Assembly: GCF_003427025.1 (NCBI RefSeq)
Contig: NZ_QVAI01000025.1
Coordinates: 1 to 64,000 of the forward strand
Direction of reading: 5' to 3'
Origin: Jiangella endophytica
GTDB taxonomy: Bacteria > Actinomycetota > Actinomycetes > Jiangellales > Jiangellaceae
DNA length: 64,000 bases
The notes beneath the pieces were generated by a model. The model was not told where the DNA came from and made no database searches. It was given only the letters and a program-made list of their open reading frames with translations. Of this stretch, positions 51,761-60,328 are shown in pieces. The number at the start of each line of letters is the position of its first letter. Position 1 is the stretch's first letter. Made by a program: the position numbers and the translations under genes.

Positions 51761-54688
51761 GTGGGCACATTCGCTCGCCGGGGCATCGTCCCCGGGGCGA
51801 CGGCCGTGCTGTCGTCCGTGCTGCTCGCCGCGCTGGTCACGGGGCCGTCCCCGGCCACCGCGGCACCCGGGCCGGAAGAGCCGGCCGAGGTCGCGTCCGG
51901 CCCGGACTGGTCCGTCGAACGCGCACCCGGCGGGTACCAGGTCACCGTCGAGCTGGACGAGGCGCTGCCGATCCGCGGCGACGCCCCGACGATCGTCGTC
52001 GACGGCGAGTCGATCGGCCTCGCCACCGAGTCCGGCGACGGCCAGTCGCTCACGGTCTACACGGCCGACCCCGCGGTCGCGGCGGCCGGCACCGTCGAGC
52101 CCGGCTGGTCCAGCGAGTCCGCCGCGGCGCCGGCCGTGGCCACCGAAGCCACCGAGGTGCCGGTCGTGTCCGCCGCGGAGATCGCGGCGAACCCGCTGGA
52201 GCCGGGGCCGTACGACTGGAGCGAGTCGATCTACGCGTTCGGCGACCAGGCCGTCCCGCTCGCGGCCATCGGCGGCCTCCGCGGCGAGCTCGAGGGCAAG
52301 CTCTACCTGCCCACGACCGGCGGCGCCCGGCCCACGGTGATCCTGCTGCACGGCCGGCACGGCTCCTGCTACGGCGACGGCGCGGCCAACCCGAACCGCT
52401 GGCCGTGCGCGCCGTCGCCGGACGCGAGCCCGGCCCGGTTGTCGATCCCCAGCTACCTCGGGTACGACGGCACCGCGCGGGCCCTGGCCAGCCACGGCTA
52501 CGCGGTCGTCTCGATCTCGGCCAACGCGGTCAACGCGAACGACAACCAGCTCGCCGCCGACCAGGGCGCCCAGGCGCGCGGCCGGCTGATCCTCGACACG
52601 CTGGCGATGCTGGACCAGGCGACGAAGGGCCGCCGGGTGGCCTACCACGACGCCTGGACCGATCGCGAGGTCACCCTGAACCAGGCACTCGCGGCGGGGA
52701 CCGCAGCCCTCTCCGCGCGTGCCGGCGCCTTCCCCGGCGGCGTCGACGAACTCGACACCGTCTCCGCCGCCGACCTGCGCGGCCGGTTCGACCTCGGGCA
52801 CATCGGGCTGATGGGGCACTCGCGCGGCGGTGAGGGCGTGACGTCGGCGGCCGTGCTCAACCAGGCGCTGCCGAAGCCGTGGGCGATCGAGTCGATCCTC
52901 CCGCTCGCGCCGGTCGACTTCGGCCGCATGACCGTGCCCGACGTCCCGATGAACGTGGTCCTGCCGTACTGCGACGGCGACGTCTCCAACCAGCAGGGCC
53001 AGCACCTGCTGGACGACTCGCGGTACGCGTTCGACGACGACGTGCTGCGCAGCGGCGTGTGGGTCATGGGCGCCAACCACAACTTCTTCAACACCGTCTG
53101 GACGCCGGGCCTGTTCTCGTTCAGCGTCAGCGACGACTGGGGCAGCGCGGCCCGCCGGGTCGAGCCCACGTGCGGGACCGACCCGTCGGTCGCGGACACC
53201 TCGATCCGGCTCTCGCCCGCGGCGCAGTACGACGTCGGCACCGCCTACATGTCGGCCTGGTTCCGGCTCACCATGGGCGGCGAGGAGCAGTTCCTGCCGA
53301 TGTTCGACGGGTCCGGCGCGGTGCCGGCGTCGCTCGGCGGGGCCGACGTCCGCAGCGTGTCGACGGCGCCGGCCGGGTCGCGGTCGACGCTGGCGACCTT
53401 CGAGGAGACGTCGCCGCTGGTGACGACCGTCGGCGGGGCGACGGCGCAGGTGTGCGCCAGCCTCAGCGAGCGCACCGTGCCGCAGCAGCTGCCGCCGTGC
53501 GCGTCGACGCCGAGCGCGGTGGCCCCGCACTGGACGCCCGCTTCCAACGGCGGCAACGTCCCTGCGACGCCGCTCACCCGGCTGAGCTGGGCCGCGGCCG
53601 GTGAAGGGCTGTCCGTCGCGGTGCCGGCCGCGCAGCGCGACGCGAGCCGGTTCGAGCGGCTCTCGGTCAAGCTGGCGGCCGACGAGACCGTCTCCGCCGG
53701 CACCGATCTGGTCCTGTCGGTGACGGACCGGTCGGGCGCGGCCTGGTCCGCGCCGGTCGGCGAGCTGAACCCGTACGCGCTGGTGAGGATGCCGACGTCG
53801 GACACGGCCGCGGCCGCCAGCACGCTGAAGAAGATCGTGCTGCAGCAGGTCGACGTGCCGATCGCGGAGCTGGCCGCCGCCGGTCTGGATGTCGCCCGGC
53901 TGGCCGCGATCCGGCTGACGGGCACGGCGCCCGGCGCGGCGTACGTGTCGGACCTGGCGTTCGAGTCGTCGGCGGTCGGCCGGGCCCGTGCGCGCACCTG
54001 GCGGACGATCGACGTCTACGCGCCGAACACCGACGAGGGCGACGGCCCCGGCAGCACCGAGGTCGCGGTCTACCTCGACCGTCCGTCGCCGGTGCCGGTG
54101 ACCGGCTACGTCTCCGTGCTCGGCTCGGCCACCAGCCGGGCGGGCGCGACCATGCAGGAGGTCACGTTCGGGCCGGGCGAGACCTGCAAGGTGGTCAGCG
54201 CGTCCCGGCAGGGCGACACCGCGCCGAGCGCGAGCGCGGGAACCCAGGTCAAGGCGAGCGTGATCAACACGTCCGGCGCGGTGATGGGCAGCCGGGCCAT
54301 CGGGTTCACCTGGCTGCGCGAGGACGACGGGGTGCTCGACGGCGGCGCGTCGCTGCCGTCGTACGGGACCCCCGGCTCGGCCTGCGACGAGCTGGCGCGG
54401 GTGCAGGCGGGCGTGCGCATCGGCGCCCGCGGCGTCGTCCGGCCGGGTGCCGAGGCACTGGTCACGGCGGCCGGCTTCCGGGCCGGCGAGGCGGTGACGA
54501 TCACTGTCGAGGGCATGACGCCCGTCGACGTCGTGGCCGACGCAGCCGGGGCCGTGGCCCACCCCGTCGCCGTCCCCGCCATCGTGGGCAGCCGCTACCT
54601 CGCCGTCACCGGGGTCGGCGCGGGTACGTCGCTGACCGCCACCGGCCAGTTGGTGATCGCGTCGGCGCCGCGCGGGTCGTCGGGCTGA
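51761..54688 (+). CDS. large secreted alpha/beta hydrolase with C-terminal beta domains
   Basis: A 975-residue secreted protein. The Sec signal is residues 1-35 (VGTFARRGIVPGATAVLSSV). An N-terminal beta region (~45-160) precedes an alpha/beta hydrolase domain (~180-520): VILLHGRHGSCYGDG (oxyanion/first strand), the nucleophile GHIGLMGHSRGGEGVTSAAV and an Asp/His region around VLPYCDGD and MGANHNFFNTV. Residues ~530-730 look like CBM-type jelly-roll (VTDRSGAAWSAPVGELNPYA), and ~800-975 carry Calx-beta-like TEVAVYLDRPSPVPVTGYVS and a final Ig-like AGFRAGEAVTITVEGM. Its substrate is probably a polymer ester or glycan. GTG 51761 follows GAGGAGCC. Confidence 0.83.
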   Translation: MGTFARRGIVPGATAVLSSVLLAALVTGPSPATAAPGPEEPAEVASGPDWSVERAPGGYQVTVELDEALPIRGDAPTIVVDGESIGLATESGDGQSLTVYTADPAVAAAGTVEPGWSSESAAAPAVATEATEVPVVSAAEIAANPLEPGPYDWSESIYAFGDQAVPLAAIGGLRGELEGKLYLPTTGGARPTVILLHGRHGSCYGDGAANPNRWPCAPSPDASPARLSIPSYLGYDGTARALASHGYAVVSISANAVNANDNQLAADQGAQARGRLILDTLAMLDQATKGRRVAYHDAWTDREVTLNQALAAGTAALSARAGAFPGGVDELDTVSAADLRGRFDLGHIGLMGHSRGGEGVTSAAVLNQALPKPWAIESILPLAPVDFGRMTVPDVPMNVVLPYCDGDVSNQQGQHLLDDSRYAFDDDVLRSGVWVMGANHNFFNTVWTPGLFSFSVSDDWGSAARRVEPTCGTDPSVADTSIRLSPAAQYDVGTAYMSAWFRLTMGGEEQFLPMFDGSGAVPASLGGADVRSVSTAPAGSRSTLATFEETSPLVTTVGGATAQVCASLSERTVPQQLPPCASTPSAVAPHWTPASNGGNVPATPLTRLSWAAAGEGLSVAVPAAQRDASRFERLSVKLAADETVSAGTDLVLSVTDRSGAAWSAPVGELNPYALVRMPTSDTAAAASTLKKIVLQQVDVPIAELAAAGLDVARLAAIRLTGTAPGAAYVSDLAFESSAVGRARARTWRTIDVYAPNTDEGDGPGSTEVAVYLDRPSPVPVTGYVSVLGSATSRAGATMQEVTFGPGETCKVVSASRQGDTAPSASAGTQVKASVINTSGAVMGSRAIGFTWLREDDGVLDGGASLPSYGTPGSACDELARVQAGVRIGARGVVRPGAEALVTAAGFRAGEAVTITVEGMTPVDVVADAAGAVAHPVAVPAIVGSRYLAVTGVGAGTSLTATGQLVIASAPRGSSG

Positions 54689-54707
54689 CGGCCCGGGCTC
54701 GCGGCGG

Positions 54708-54736
54708 AGGCCGGCTGACCAACCGTCAGCCGGCCT
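54708..54736. terminator. bidirectional terminator overlapping the mgsA 3' end
   Basis: AGGCCGGCTGAC (54708-54719) pairs perfectly with GTCAGCCGGCCT (54725-54736), leaving a five-base loop. The hairpin serves the secreted hydrolase gene and covers the last codons and stop of mgsA on the other strand. Confidence 0.7.
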
Positions 54737-55172
54737 TCGCCGCCTGCCACTCGCGGTCGCCGAAGTCGGGCCGGTGCCGCTGGTAGAAGCCGGACAGCAG
54801 CGGCGACGAGATCATCAGGTCGGCGCTGGTGACGTTGCAGGCCACTCCGATGTTCCACACCGCCGCCAGCCGGAGCAGTGCCCGGACGTCCGGGTCGTGC
54901 GGCTGCGGCTCGAGCGGGTCCCAGAAGAAGATCAGCAGGTCGATGACGCCCTCGGCGATCTTCGCGCCGATCTGCTGGTCGCCGCCGACCGGGCCGGACA
55001 GGAACCGCGTCACCGGCAGCCCGAGCTCATACTCGAGCATGGTGCCGGTGGTGCCGGTCGCGTAGAGCTGATGCCGGGCCAGCGTGTCGCGGTTGAACGC
55101 GGCCCAGCTCAGCAGCTCGACCTTCTTGTTGTCGTGCGCCACGAGCGCGATGTGCCGTCGAATTCCACTCAC
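54726..55172 (-). CDS. mgsA: methylglyoxal synthase
   Basis: A 148-residue methylglyoxal synthase converting dihydroxyacetone phosphate to methylglyoxal and phosphate. Diagnostic segments: RHIALVAHDNKK with the catalytic His, YATGTTGTML (phosphate loop), SGPVGGDQQIGA with the catalytic Asp, and LLIFFWDPLEPQPHDPDVRA followed by ACNVTSADL. All agree with the family. The bypass relieves phosphosugar overload, which fits a genome busy with sugar import and aldolases, though no gene nearby is co-transcribed. Its final codons lie in the terminator hairpin. Confidence 0.93.
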   Translation of the reverse strand: MSGIRRHIALVAHDNKKVELLSWAAFNRDTLARHQLYATGTTGTMLEYELGLPVTRFLSGPVGGDQQIGAKIAEGVIDLLIFFWDPLEPQPHDPDVRALLRLAAVWNIGVACNVTSADLMISSPLLSGFYQRHRPDFGDREWQAAKAG

Positions 55173-55217
55173 CCGTCCAGCGTCGGCCGGGTCGATGAAC
55201 GCGCGGTTACGACGGTG

Positions 55218-55778
55218 TCAGCGCTTGCCGCCGCCCAGCAGCCCGCCGAGGGAGCCGAGCAGGTCGCCCAGGCCGCCGCCCGAACCGCCGCTGCCGCTGC
55301 CGCCGCCGAGCAGCCCGCCGAGGATGTCGGCCAGCCCGCCACCGGACTGCGCCTGCTGCGACGGCGCCTCCTTGCCGCCGCCCTTGAGCTGGCCGGCGAG
55401 GTAGGACAGCACGATCGGGGCGAGCAGCGGCAGCAGCTTGCCGATGAGGTCCGAGCCGCCGCCCTTGCTGTTGAACCCGGCCAGCTGGTTGACGACCTGG
55501 TCGCGGTTGCCGCCGAACACGTTGCTGACGATCTTCTCGCCGTCCTTCGTGTTGACGCGGCCGAGGTCGACGCCGTCCTTCACCAGGTCGTCGTCGTGGT
55601 CGTCGAGGGCCTTCGCCAGCGACGCCGCACCGTCGGAGTCCTGCGCGTTGGCCTGCATGCCGCCGATCAGCGCCGGCAGCGCCTGCCGGGTCGCCTGCTC
55701 GGCGGTCTTCTCGTCGACCCCGAGAGAGGCGGCGATCTGGTCGATCGGGAGCCGGGTCAGCAGGTCGTCGATGTCCAT
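55218..55778 (-). CDS. DUF937-domain protein with Gly-rich tail
   Basis: A 186-residue protein of the DUF937 family: N-terminal DDLLTRLPIDQIAASLGVDE with TRQALPALIGGMQANAQD, the VSNVFGGNRDQVVNQLAGFN motif, and LLPLLAPIVLSYLAGQLKG. The last ~50 residues are almost wholly Gly/Leu/Ser (GGLLGGGSGSGGSGGGLGDL). The function of the family is not established. ATG 55778 follows a GAGAGGCAC site. It stands alone, 45 bases below mgsA. Confidence 0.82.
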   Translation of the reverse strand: MDIDDLLTRLPIDQIAASLGVDEKTAEQATRQALPALIGGMQANAQDSDGAASLAKALDDHDDDLVKDGVDLGRVNTKDGEKIVSNVFGGNRDQVVNQLAGFNSKGGGSDLIGKLLPLLAPIVLSYLAGQLKGGGKEAPSQQAQSGGGLADILGGLLGGGSGSGGSGGGLGDLLGSLGGLLGGGKR

Positions 55779-55925
55779 GATGTGCCTCTCGGTCGTGTGC
55801 GGCGAGAACGTCGCGGATCTGCGACGAGTATGCCGCCGCACCGTCGCGCCCGCGACCGGTTCGGCCTGGTGACGGGCGGACGGCTTGGCACGTATCGTCG
55901 GGGTCCGCCCACCCATGGAGGAGCC

Positions 55926-56210
55926 GTGATCATCGTCGCCGGACACCTGCGCGTGAACGCCGCCGACCGCGAGGCGTACCTCGCCACCTGCATCCCCGTC
56001 GTCGAGCAGGCGCGGACGACCGAGGGCTGCCTCGACTACGCGTTGTCGGCCGACCTCGTCGACGCGGAGCGGATCAACGTCTACGAGCGGTGGGCGTCGC
56101 GCGAGGCGCTGGACGCGTTCCGCGGCGACGGCGCCGGCGACGAGCAGGGCGTGCTCCTCACCGGCGCCGACGTCCGCGAGTTCACCGCCGGCTCGGAGAT
56201 CCGGCTCTAA
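55926..56210 (+). CDS. antibiotic-biosynthesis-monooxygenase-fold (ABM) protein
   Basis: A 94-residue ABM/YgiN-like ferredoxin-fold protein: VIIVAGHLRVNAADREAYLA, VVEQARTTEGCLDYALSADL and INVYERWASREALDAFR. Such small dimers act as quinol or polyketide monooxygenases, but often the function is unknown. GTG 55926 follows GGAGGAGCC. The stop overlaps the convergent DUF1761 gene by four bases. Confidence 0.83.
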   Translation: MIIVAGHLRVNAADREAYLATCIPVVEQARTTEGCLDYALSADLVDAERINVYERWASREALDAFRGDGAGDEQGVLLTGADVREFTAGSEIRL

Positions 56211-56587
56211 CCGGCGACGCCGGCGATCAGGCCGATCGCCAGCAGCTTCAGCAGCCAGTCGCCGCCGTGGACGAGCGCGGTGCGCGGCGGCACGCCCTCG
56301 TGGAACAGCGCGCCGGTCCAGAGCACCAGCGGGAAGCCCACCCACAGCGCCAGGCCGAGCAGCAGTCCGCCGCCCGCTGAGGAGACGTCGGCCGCGGCGG
56401 CGACCCCCACGACGACGGCGGCCAGCACGAGGTTGCGGGCCAGCTCGACGACCGGCAGCTGCCAGGCGGGCCGCCGCGGGGGCCCGGCCGGGCCGGCGGG
56501 GGCGCCCACGATCCCGTAGTAGACGAACCCGATGACGAACGCCGCGACCGTGCCGGCGGCGACGGCGCCGAGCGACACGTCAGGCAT
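56207..56587 (-). CDS. DUF1761-family membrane protein
   Basis: A 126-residue protein with four hydrophobic segments: AVAAGTVAAFVIGFVYYGIV, LARNLVLAAVVVGVAAAADV, GLLLGLALWVGFPLVLWTGA and LLKLLAIGLIAGVAG. The VYYGIVGAPW-like first turn and LALWVGFPLVLWTGALFHEG are typical of DUF1761. It overlaps the SRPBCC gene upstream by eight bases and is probably co-translated. Its function is unknown. Confidence 0.78.
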   Translation of the reverse strand: MPDVSLGAVAAGTVAAFVIGFVYYGIVGAPAGPAGPPRRPAWQLPVVELARNLVLAAVVVGVAAAADVSSAGGGLLLGLALWVGFPLVLWTGALFHEGVPPRTALVHGGDWLLKLLAIGLIAGVAG

Positions 56588-57275
56588 CGGAACCGCCCTC
56601 CAGCCGGGTCTTGAGCACGTCCAGCCGCTCGCGCCAGAACGTCTTCAGTTCCGTCGCCGCGTCGGCGCTGGGGAGCCGGACGTGCGACACGGTGATCCGC
56701 GACCGGCCTGCGTCGCGGACGTCGATGACGACGTGGACACGGGTCGGGCCGCCGTCCCAGTCGAAGCGGGCCGACGCCGGGCGGGTCGCCGTCCGCTCGG
56801 TGAGCTTGCCGTCGGGCAGCCACGCGGCCCGCCGTGTCTCGTCGACGAGGGCGTCGAAGAGCCGCTCGGCGCTCACGGCGATCGTGCGCGAGACGCCGAC
56901 GGTGAAGCCGTCCTCGTGCTGGCCGACGGCGCGGCCGAGGCGGGCCCGCTCGTAGCTGCCGACGACCGCCTGCGCGTTCCACGCCAGCGGCACCACGCCG
57001 AGCTGCCCGGCCACCCAGCGGGCGGTCTCGCGGTGCGACTTCTCGGCCGCCCCCCACTCGTCGAGGAGGTCGAACCACTCCTCCCAGCCGCGGCCGGTGC
57101 GCTCGCGGATGGTCGCGTCGGACGTCGCGAGGACGGGCTTCGCGGCGGCGTCGGAGCTGCCCGTGCCGCCCGGGTCGGCCCCGGCCAGCAGCACGGCACG
57201 CGCGGCGGTGTAGCTCTCTCCGGTCTTGGCCATGCGCGTGCGGACGAGTTGTTTGAAGGATCGTTGCCTGGTCAT
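56580..57275 (-). CDS. DUF4287-like plus SRPBCC/AHSA1-domain protein
   Basis: A 231-residue two-part protein. The N-terminus (~1-80) resembles DUF4287 (KQLVRTRMAKTGESYTAARA, RTGRGWEEWFDLLDEWGAAE). The C-terminus (~125-225) is an AHSA1-like START-type cavity domain (SRTIAVSAERLFDALVDETR, WLPDGKLTERTATRPASARF, RITVSHVRLPSADAATELKT). Such fusions are common in actinobacteria and have no proven role. It overlaps the DUF1761 gene. The 189 bases above it hold only a palindrome GGGCTCGAGCCC at 57358-57369. Confidence 0.78.
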   Translation of the reverse strand: MTRQRSFKQLVRTRMAKTGESYTAARAVLLAGADPGGTGSSDAAAKPVLATSDATIRERTGRGWEEWFDLLDEWGAAEKSHRETARWVAGQLGVVPLAWNAQAVVGSYERARLGRAVGQHEDGFTVGVSRTIAVSAERLFDALVDETRRAAWLPDGKLTERTATRPASARFDWDGGPTRVHVVIDVRDAGRSRITVSHVRLPSADAATELKTFWRERLDVLKTRLEGGSDA

Positions 57276-57464
57276 CGGGTGTTCCTCTCGTCGGCGGCGC
57301 GACGCGACTCACGCTCACGACGTCCGCCGGAAAGGACACACCGAACCGGCATCCCGAGGGCTCGAGCCCCCTTTGCCCCCGCTGCCGCCGGTGGCGTGAG
57401 CACCGGAACCGAGGGTTGGGCGCAGGACGGCGCCACCTTCGGCAAACTACCACCGCGCGACGGG

Positions 57465-58346
57465 TCAGGCGAGTGCCGCGTCGATGAGCCGTCCGGCCAG
57501 CGCGGCGAACGCCGGGTTGGTCTCCCGGTAGTACTGCACCGCCATGAGTCCCTTGACCAGTGCGTACCCGCGACCGCGTGCCCAGGCGTCGTCGTCCGGG
57601 GCCAGCTCGGCCCGGTAGGTGTCGCGGGCGGCGCCGGTGAACACGCTCCACGCCGGCAGCAGATCGTACGCGCCGTCGCCGGAACCGGAGGCACCGAAGT
57701 CGAGCACGGCGCTCAGCGAACCCCCGGCAATCAGCAGATTCACCGGCAGCAGGTCGCCGTGCACCCACACCGTTCGGCCGTCCCACGTCTCGGCGGCCAG
57801 CGCGTCGTCCCAGACGACGGTCGCGGCGGCCGGATCCGCGGTGCCGTCGAGCGTCGCGATCGCGGCCCGGACGGCGTCGTCGTCGGCGGCCAGCAGGCGC
57901 TCGCCCTTCCCTGGCGGCGCACCGTGCGGCGCGACGTCCCGCAGCGCGCGGACGAATCCGGCCAGCCGCGCCGCCGCGTCGACGTCGTCGGCCAGCGCGC
58001 CGGCGCTCGGCACCGCGCCGTCCAGCCAGCGATAGACCGCCCAGCGCAGCGGGTACTCGTCGACCGGCTCGCCGGCCGTCACCGGCTCCGGGATCGCCAG
58101 CGGCAGCCCGGCGCCGGCGAGCCGCGGCAGCCAGGCCAGCTCGTGCTCGAGGTCGCCGGCCCACGACGGCACCAGCGGCAGCCGCACCGCGAGCTCGTCG
58201 CCGAGCCGGTAGATCGCGTTCACCGTGCCCGCCGACCGCACCGCCCGCAGCGGCAGACCGGCCCACCGCGGGAACTGCGCGTCGACCAGCCGGCGCACCA
58301 GCGCGTCGCCGATCGCGACCTGGCCTGCGTGCATGCGCGGCGTCAC
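57465..58346 (-). CDS. aminoglycoside-phosphotransferase-family kinase
   Basis: A 293-residue APH-fold kinase: LAVRLPLVPSWAGDLEHELA (nucleotide Lys region), VYRWLDGAVPS, the catalytic loop WVHGDLLPVNLLIAGG and the DFG-equivalent AVLDFGASGSGDGAYDL. Members of this fold phosphorylate aminoglycosides, macrolides or metabolites; no resistance claim is made. GTG 58346 overlaps the stop of the LLM gene (four bases), and an alternative ATG is at 58334. It is the second gene of that pair. Confidence 0.82.
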   Translation of the reverse strand: MTPRMHAGQVAIGDALVRRLVDAQFPRWAGLPLRAVRSAGTVNAIYRLGDELAVRLPLVPSWAGDLEHELAWLPRLAGAGLPLAIPEPVTAGEPVDEYPLRWAVYRWLDGAVPSAGALADDVDAAARLAGFVRALRDVAPHGAPPGKGERLLAADDDAVRAAIATLDGTADPAAATVVWDDALAAETWDGRTVWVHGDLLPVNLLIAGGSLSAVLDFGASGSGDGAYDLLPAWSVFTGAARDTYRAELAPDDDAWARGRGYALVKGLMAVQYYRETNPAFAALAGRLIDAALA

Positions 58347-59155
58347 GGCGTGACCGGCCCGGCGCGCAGCACCCCGCGGACCTGGTCGACCGTGACGGTG
58401 TGCGGGTCGAAGTCGGTCAGCCACCACGTGGCGCCGGCCGCGGCGAACGCGCCGAGGTCGGCGTCGGCCGGCAGCCCGACGGCGACGTCGTACGGCCCGT
58501 CCGCGCCGGCCTCGGCACGCAGCCGCCGGATCGTCTCGACGGCCTCCGCGAGCTGGTCCGGGTGTTCGAGGTTCACCGGGAAAAACCCGTCGTGCCGCGC
58601 GGCCCGCCGGATCGGCGCGGTCTTGCCGGGGAAGCCGGCGATCCACACCGGGATGGCGCCGGGCGCCGGCTCGAACGTGATGTCGTCGACCACGTAGTGC
58701 TCACCGCGGTGCCGGACGGTCTCGCCGGTCCAGGCGGCGCGGAGCACGGCCAGCGACTCGTCCAGCATGCCGGCGCGGACGCGGTCGTCGAGCTCCTCGC
58801 CCGTGCGGGAGAACTCCTCGCCGAACCGGTCGCTGCCGAGCCCGGCGCCGAGGATCAGCCGGCCGCCGCAGAGCCGGTCCAGAGTGGCCGTCTCGCGGGC
58901 CAGCTTCGCCGGGCGGCGGCGGGCGAGCGGCGTCACCATCGGCCCGAGCCGCAGCCGCTGGGTCGCCGTCGCCGCCGCCGCGAGCGTGATCCATGGGTCG
59001 GCGGCCGCGCGCACCGGCGCGCGCCAGCGCAGATGGTCCCAGACGAACACGCCGTCCCAGCCCGCCTCCTCGGCCTCGGCCGCCAGCCGCACCACGACGG
59101 CGGGCTCGGCCAGTTCGTCGAACAGCGGCAGCCAGAGCGCGGAACGCAGCGTCAT
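58343..59155 (-). CDS. LLM-class (luciferase-like) F420-dependent oxidoreductase
   Basis: A 270-residue luciferase-like monooxygenase-fold protein. TIM-barrel elements: LAAEAEEAGWDGVFVWDHLR, TQRLRLGPMVTPLARRRPAK, LCGGRLILGAGLGSDRFGEE, and AIPVWIAGFPGKTAPIRRAA. The GPMVTPLARR stretch and missing FMN features suit the F420-using subgroup seen in actinobacteria. The substrate is unknown. It is divergent from the ClgR-like gene, with 114 bases between. Confidence 0.85.
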   Translation of the reverse strand: MTLRSALWLPLFDELAEPAVVVRLAAEAEEAGWDGVFVWDHLRWRAPVRAAADPWITLAAAATATQRLRLGPMVTPLARRRPAKLARETATLDRLCGGRLILGAGLGSDRFGEEFSRTGEELDDRVRAGMLDESLAVLRAAWTGETVRHRGEHYVVDDITFEPAPGAIPVWIAGFPGKTAPIRRAARHDGFFPVNLEHPDQLAEAVETIRRLRAEAGADGPYDVAVGLPADADLGAFAAAGATWWLTDFDPHTVTVDQVRGVLRAGPVTP

Positions 59156-59269
59156 CGGGCCACCGTAGTGGGCGCCCGGACCGGCGCGGGTCGCCGCCGG
59201 CGCGGGCGCGCTTTCGCCGGCGGCGAACCGGCCTCCCGGAACCCCCGCCGGCGCCGCTACCGTGAGCTC

Positions 59270-59662
59270 ATGAGTGGCCCTGAGGAACGCGAAGAGCGGT
59301 CGACGCCGCTGTTGCGCACGATGGTCGGCGACGTGCTGCGCCGAACGCGACAGGAACAGGGCCGCACGCTGGCCGATGTCGCGTCCGACGCGAAGGTCTC
59401 GATGCCCTACCTGTCCGAGCTCGAGCGTGGCCGCAAGGAGGCCTCGTCCGAGGTGCTCGCGGCGGTCTGCGAGGGGCTCGGGCTCGAGCTGTCCGACCTG
59501 CTCGGCGCGGTCCGGCACGACCTCGACGAGCACCGTGCCACGGTCATCCGGCTCGACACCGTCCGCGCCCTGCGCCGGCGCGAGCCCGTGCGCGCGCTGC
59601 CGACACCGCGCCGCCGCCCGTCGTCGGGCCGCAACGGCGACGTCCTCCTGCTCGCGGCGTGA
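59270..59662 (+). CDS. ClgR/PopR-like XRE transcriptional activator
   Basis: A 130-residue helix-turn-helix regulator. HTH at ~25-75 (VLRRTRQEQGRTLADVASDA, KVSMPYLSELERGRKEASSE) and a linker to a C-terminus ending in LLLAA. ClgR and PopR of actinobacteria activate clpP genes and carry such Ala-Ala C-termini, by which ClpP degrades them. Two clpP genes follow at once on the other strand, which strongly supports this role. ATG 59270 is used because the HTH begins soon after; there is no strong ribosome site. A convergent terminator separates it from the clpP genes. Confidence 0.82.
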   Translation: MSGPEEREERSTPLLRTMVGDVLRRTRQEQGRTLADVASDAKVSMPYLSELERGRKEASSEVLAAVCEGLGLELSDLLGAVRHDLDEHRATVIRLDTVRALRRREPVRALPTPRRRPSSGRNGDVLLLAA

Positions 59663-59666
59663 CTGT

Positions 59667-59696
59667 CGCGCCCGGCCGTACGAGCAGCCGGGCGCG
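59667..59696. terminator. convergent terminator between the regulator and the clpP pair
   Basis: CGCGCCCGGC (59667-59676) and GCCGGGCGCG (59687-59696) are a perfect ten-base stem with a ten-base loop, between the stops of converging genes (59662 and 59711). Confidence 0.75.
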
Positions 59697-59710
59697 CCAG
59701 GTGAGCGGGG

Positions 59711-60328
59711 TCAGCCGTAGACCGCGCCGGCGGGGATGGCCTTCCGGCTGGCGATGATCTTGTCGGCCAGGCCGTAGTCGACCGCCTCCTGCGCGGAGAA
59801 GGTCTTGTTGCGGTCGGTGTCGGCGCGGATCTTCTCCACCGGGTGGCCGGTGTGCCGGCTGAGCACCTCGTCCATCTCGGCCCGCACCTTCGCCACCTCC
59901 TTGGCCTGGACGGCGAGGTCGGGCAGCGTCCCGCGGGCCTGGCTGGACGGCTGGTGCAGCATGACCTTCGCGTGCGGCAGCACGAACCGCCGTCCGGGCG
60001 CGCCGGCGGCCAGCAGCACCGCCGCCGTCTCCGACGCCTGGCCCATGCAGGTGGTCGACACCGGCGGCGTCACGTACTGCATGGTGTCGTAGATCGCGGT
60101 CAGCGCGCTGTACGTCCCGCCGGGCGAGTTGATGTACAGCCCGATCTCCATGTCCGCGCTGACCGACTCCAGGTGCAGCAACTGGGCCATGACGACGTTC
60201 GCGACGCCGTCGTCGATCGGCGTGCCGATGAAGACGATCCGCTCGTTCAGCAGCCGCGAGTAGATGTCGAAGGCCCGCTCGCCCGACGGCGTCTTCTCGA
60301 TGACGGTCGGGATCGTGTACTGGCTCAC
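59711..60328 (-). CDS. ClpP-family subunit lacking the catalytic Ser and Asp (ClpR-like)
   Basis: A 205-residue ClpP-fold protein resembling the Streptomyces ClpP4 group ([60 protein letters not shown]). In the serine motif, usually GQAASMG, it reads GQASETA: Glu is at the catalytic Ser position. The His in VMLHQPSSQ is kept, but the ERDRF-type Asp motif reads DRNKTF, so the Asp is Asn. A lone Ser sits one residue early and cannot fill the role. It is therefore probably a structural or regulatory partner of the active subunit, with which it is co-translated (GTGA overlap). Confidence 0.85.
   Translation of the reverse strand: MSQYTIPTVIEKTPSGERAFDIYSRLLNERIVFIGTPIDDGVANVVMAQLLHLESVSADMEIGLYINSPGGTYSALTAIYDTMQYVTPPVSTTCMGQASETAAVLLAAGAPGRRFVLPHAKVMLHQPSSQARGTLPDLAVQAKEVAKVRAEMDEVLSRHTGHPVEKIRADTDRNKTFSAQEAVDYGLADKIIASRKAIPAGAVYG

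Noticed and set aside
53245-53997. Ser/Ala-rich open frame on the minus strand inside the secreted hydrolase gene.
   Set aside because: Shadow of the plus-strand gene, whose protein has a signal peptide and a GHSRGG motif.
57358-57369. GGGCTCGAGCCC palindrome in the 189-base gap above the phosphotransferase gene's stop.
   Set aside because: Perfect but only 12 bases without a loop and not linked to a promoter; a chance palindrome in GC-rich DNA is plausible.
57465-58346. Aminoglycoside-resistance gene.
   Set aside because: The APH fold is clear, but its neighbour is an oxidoreductase and no resistance-specific motif is evident; only a fold-level call is safe.
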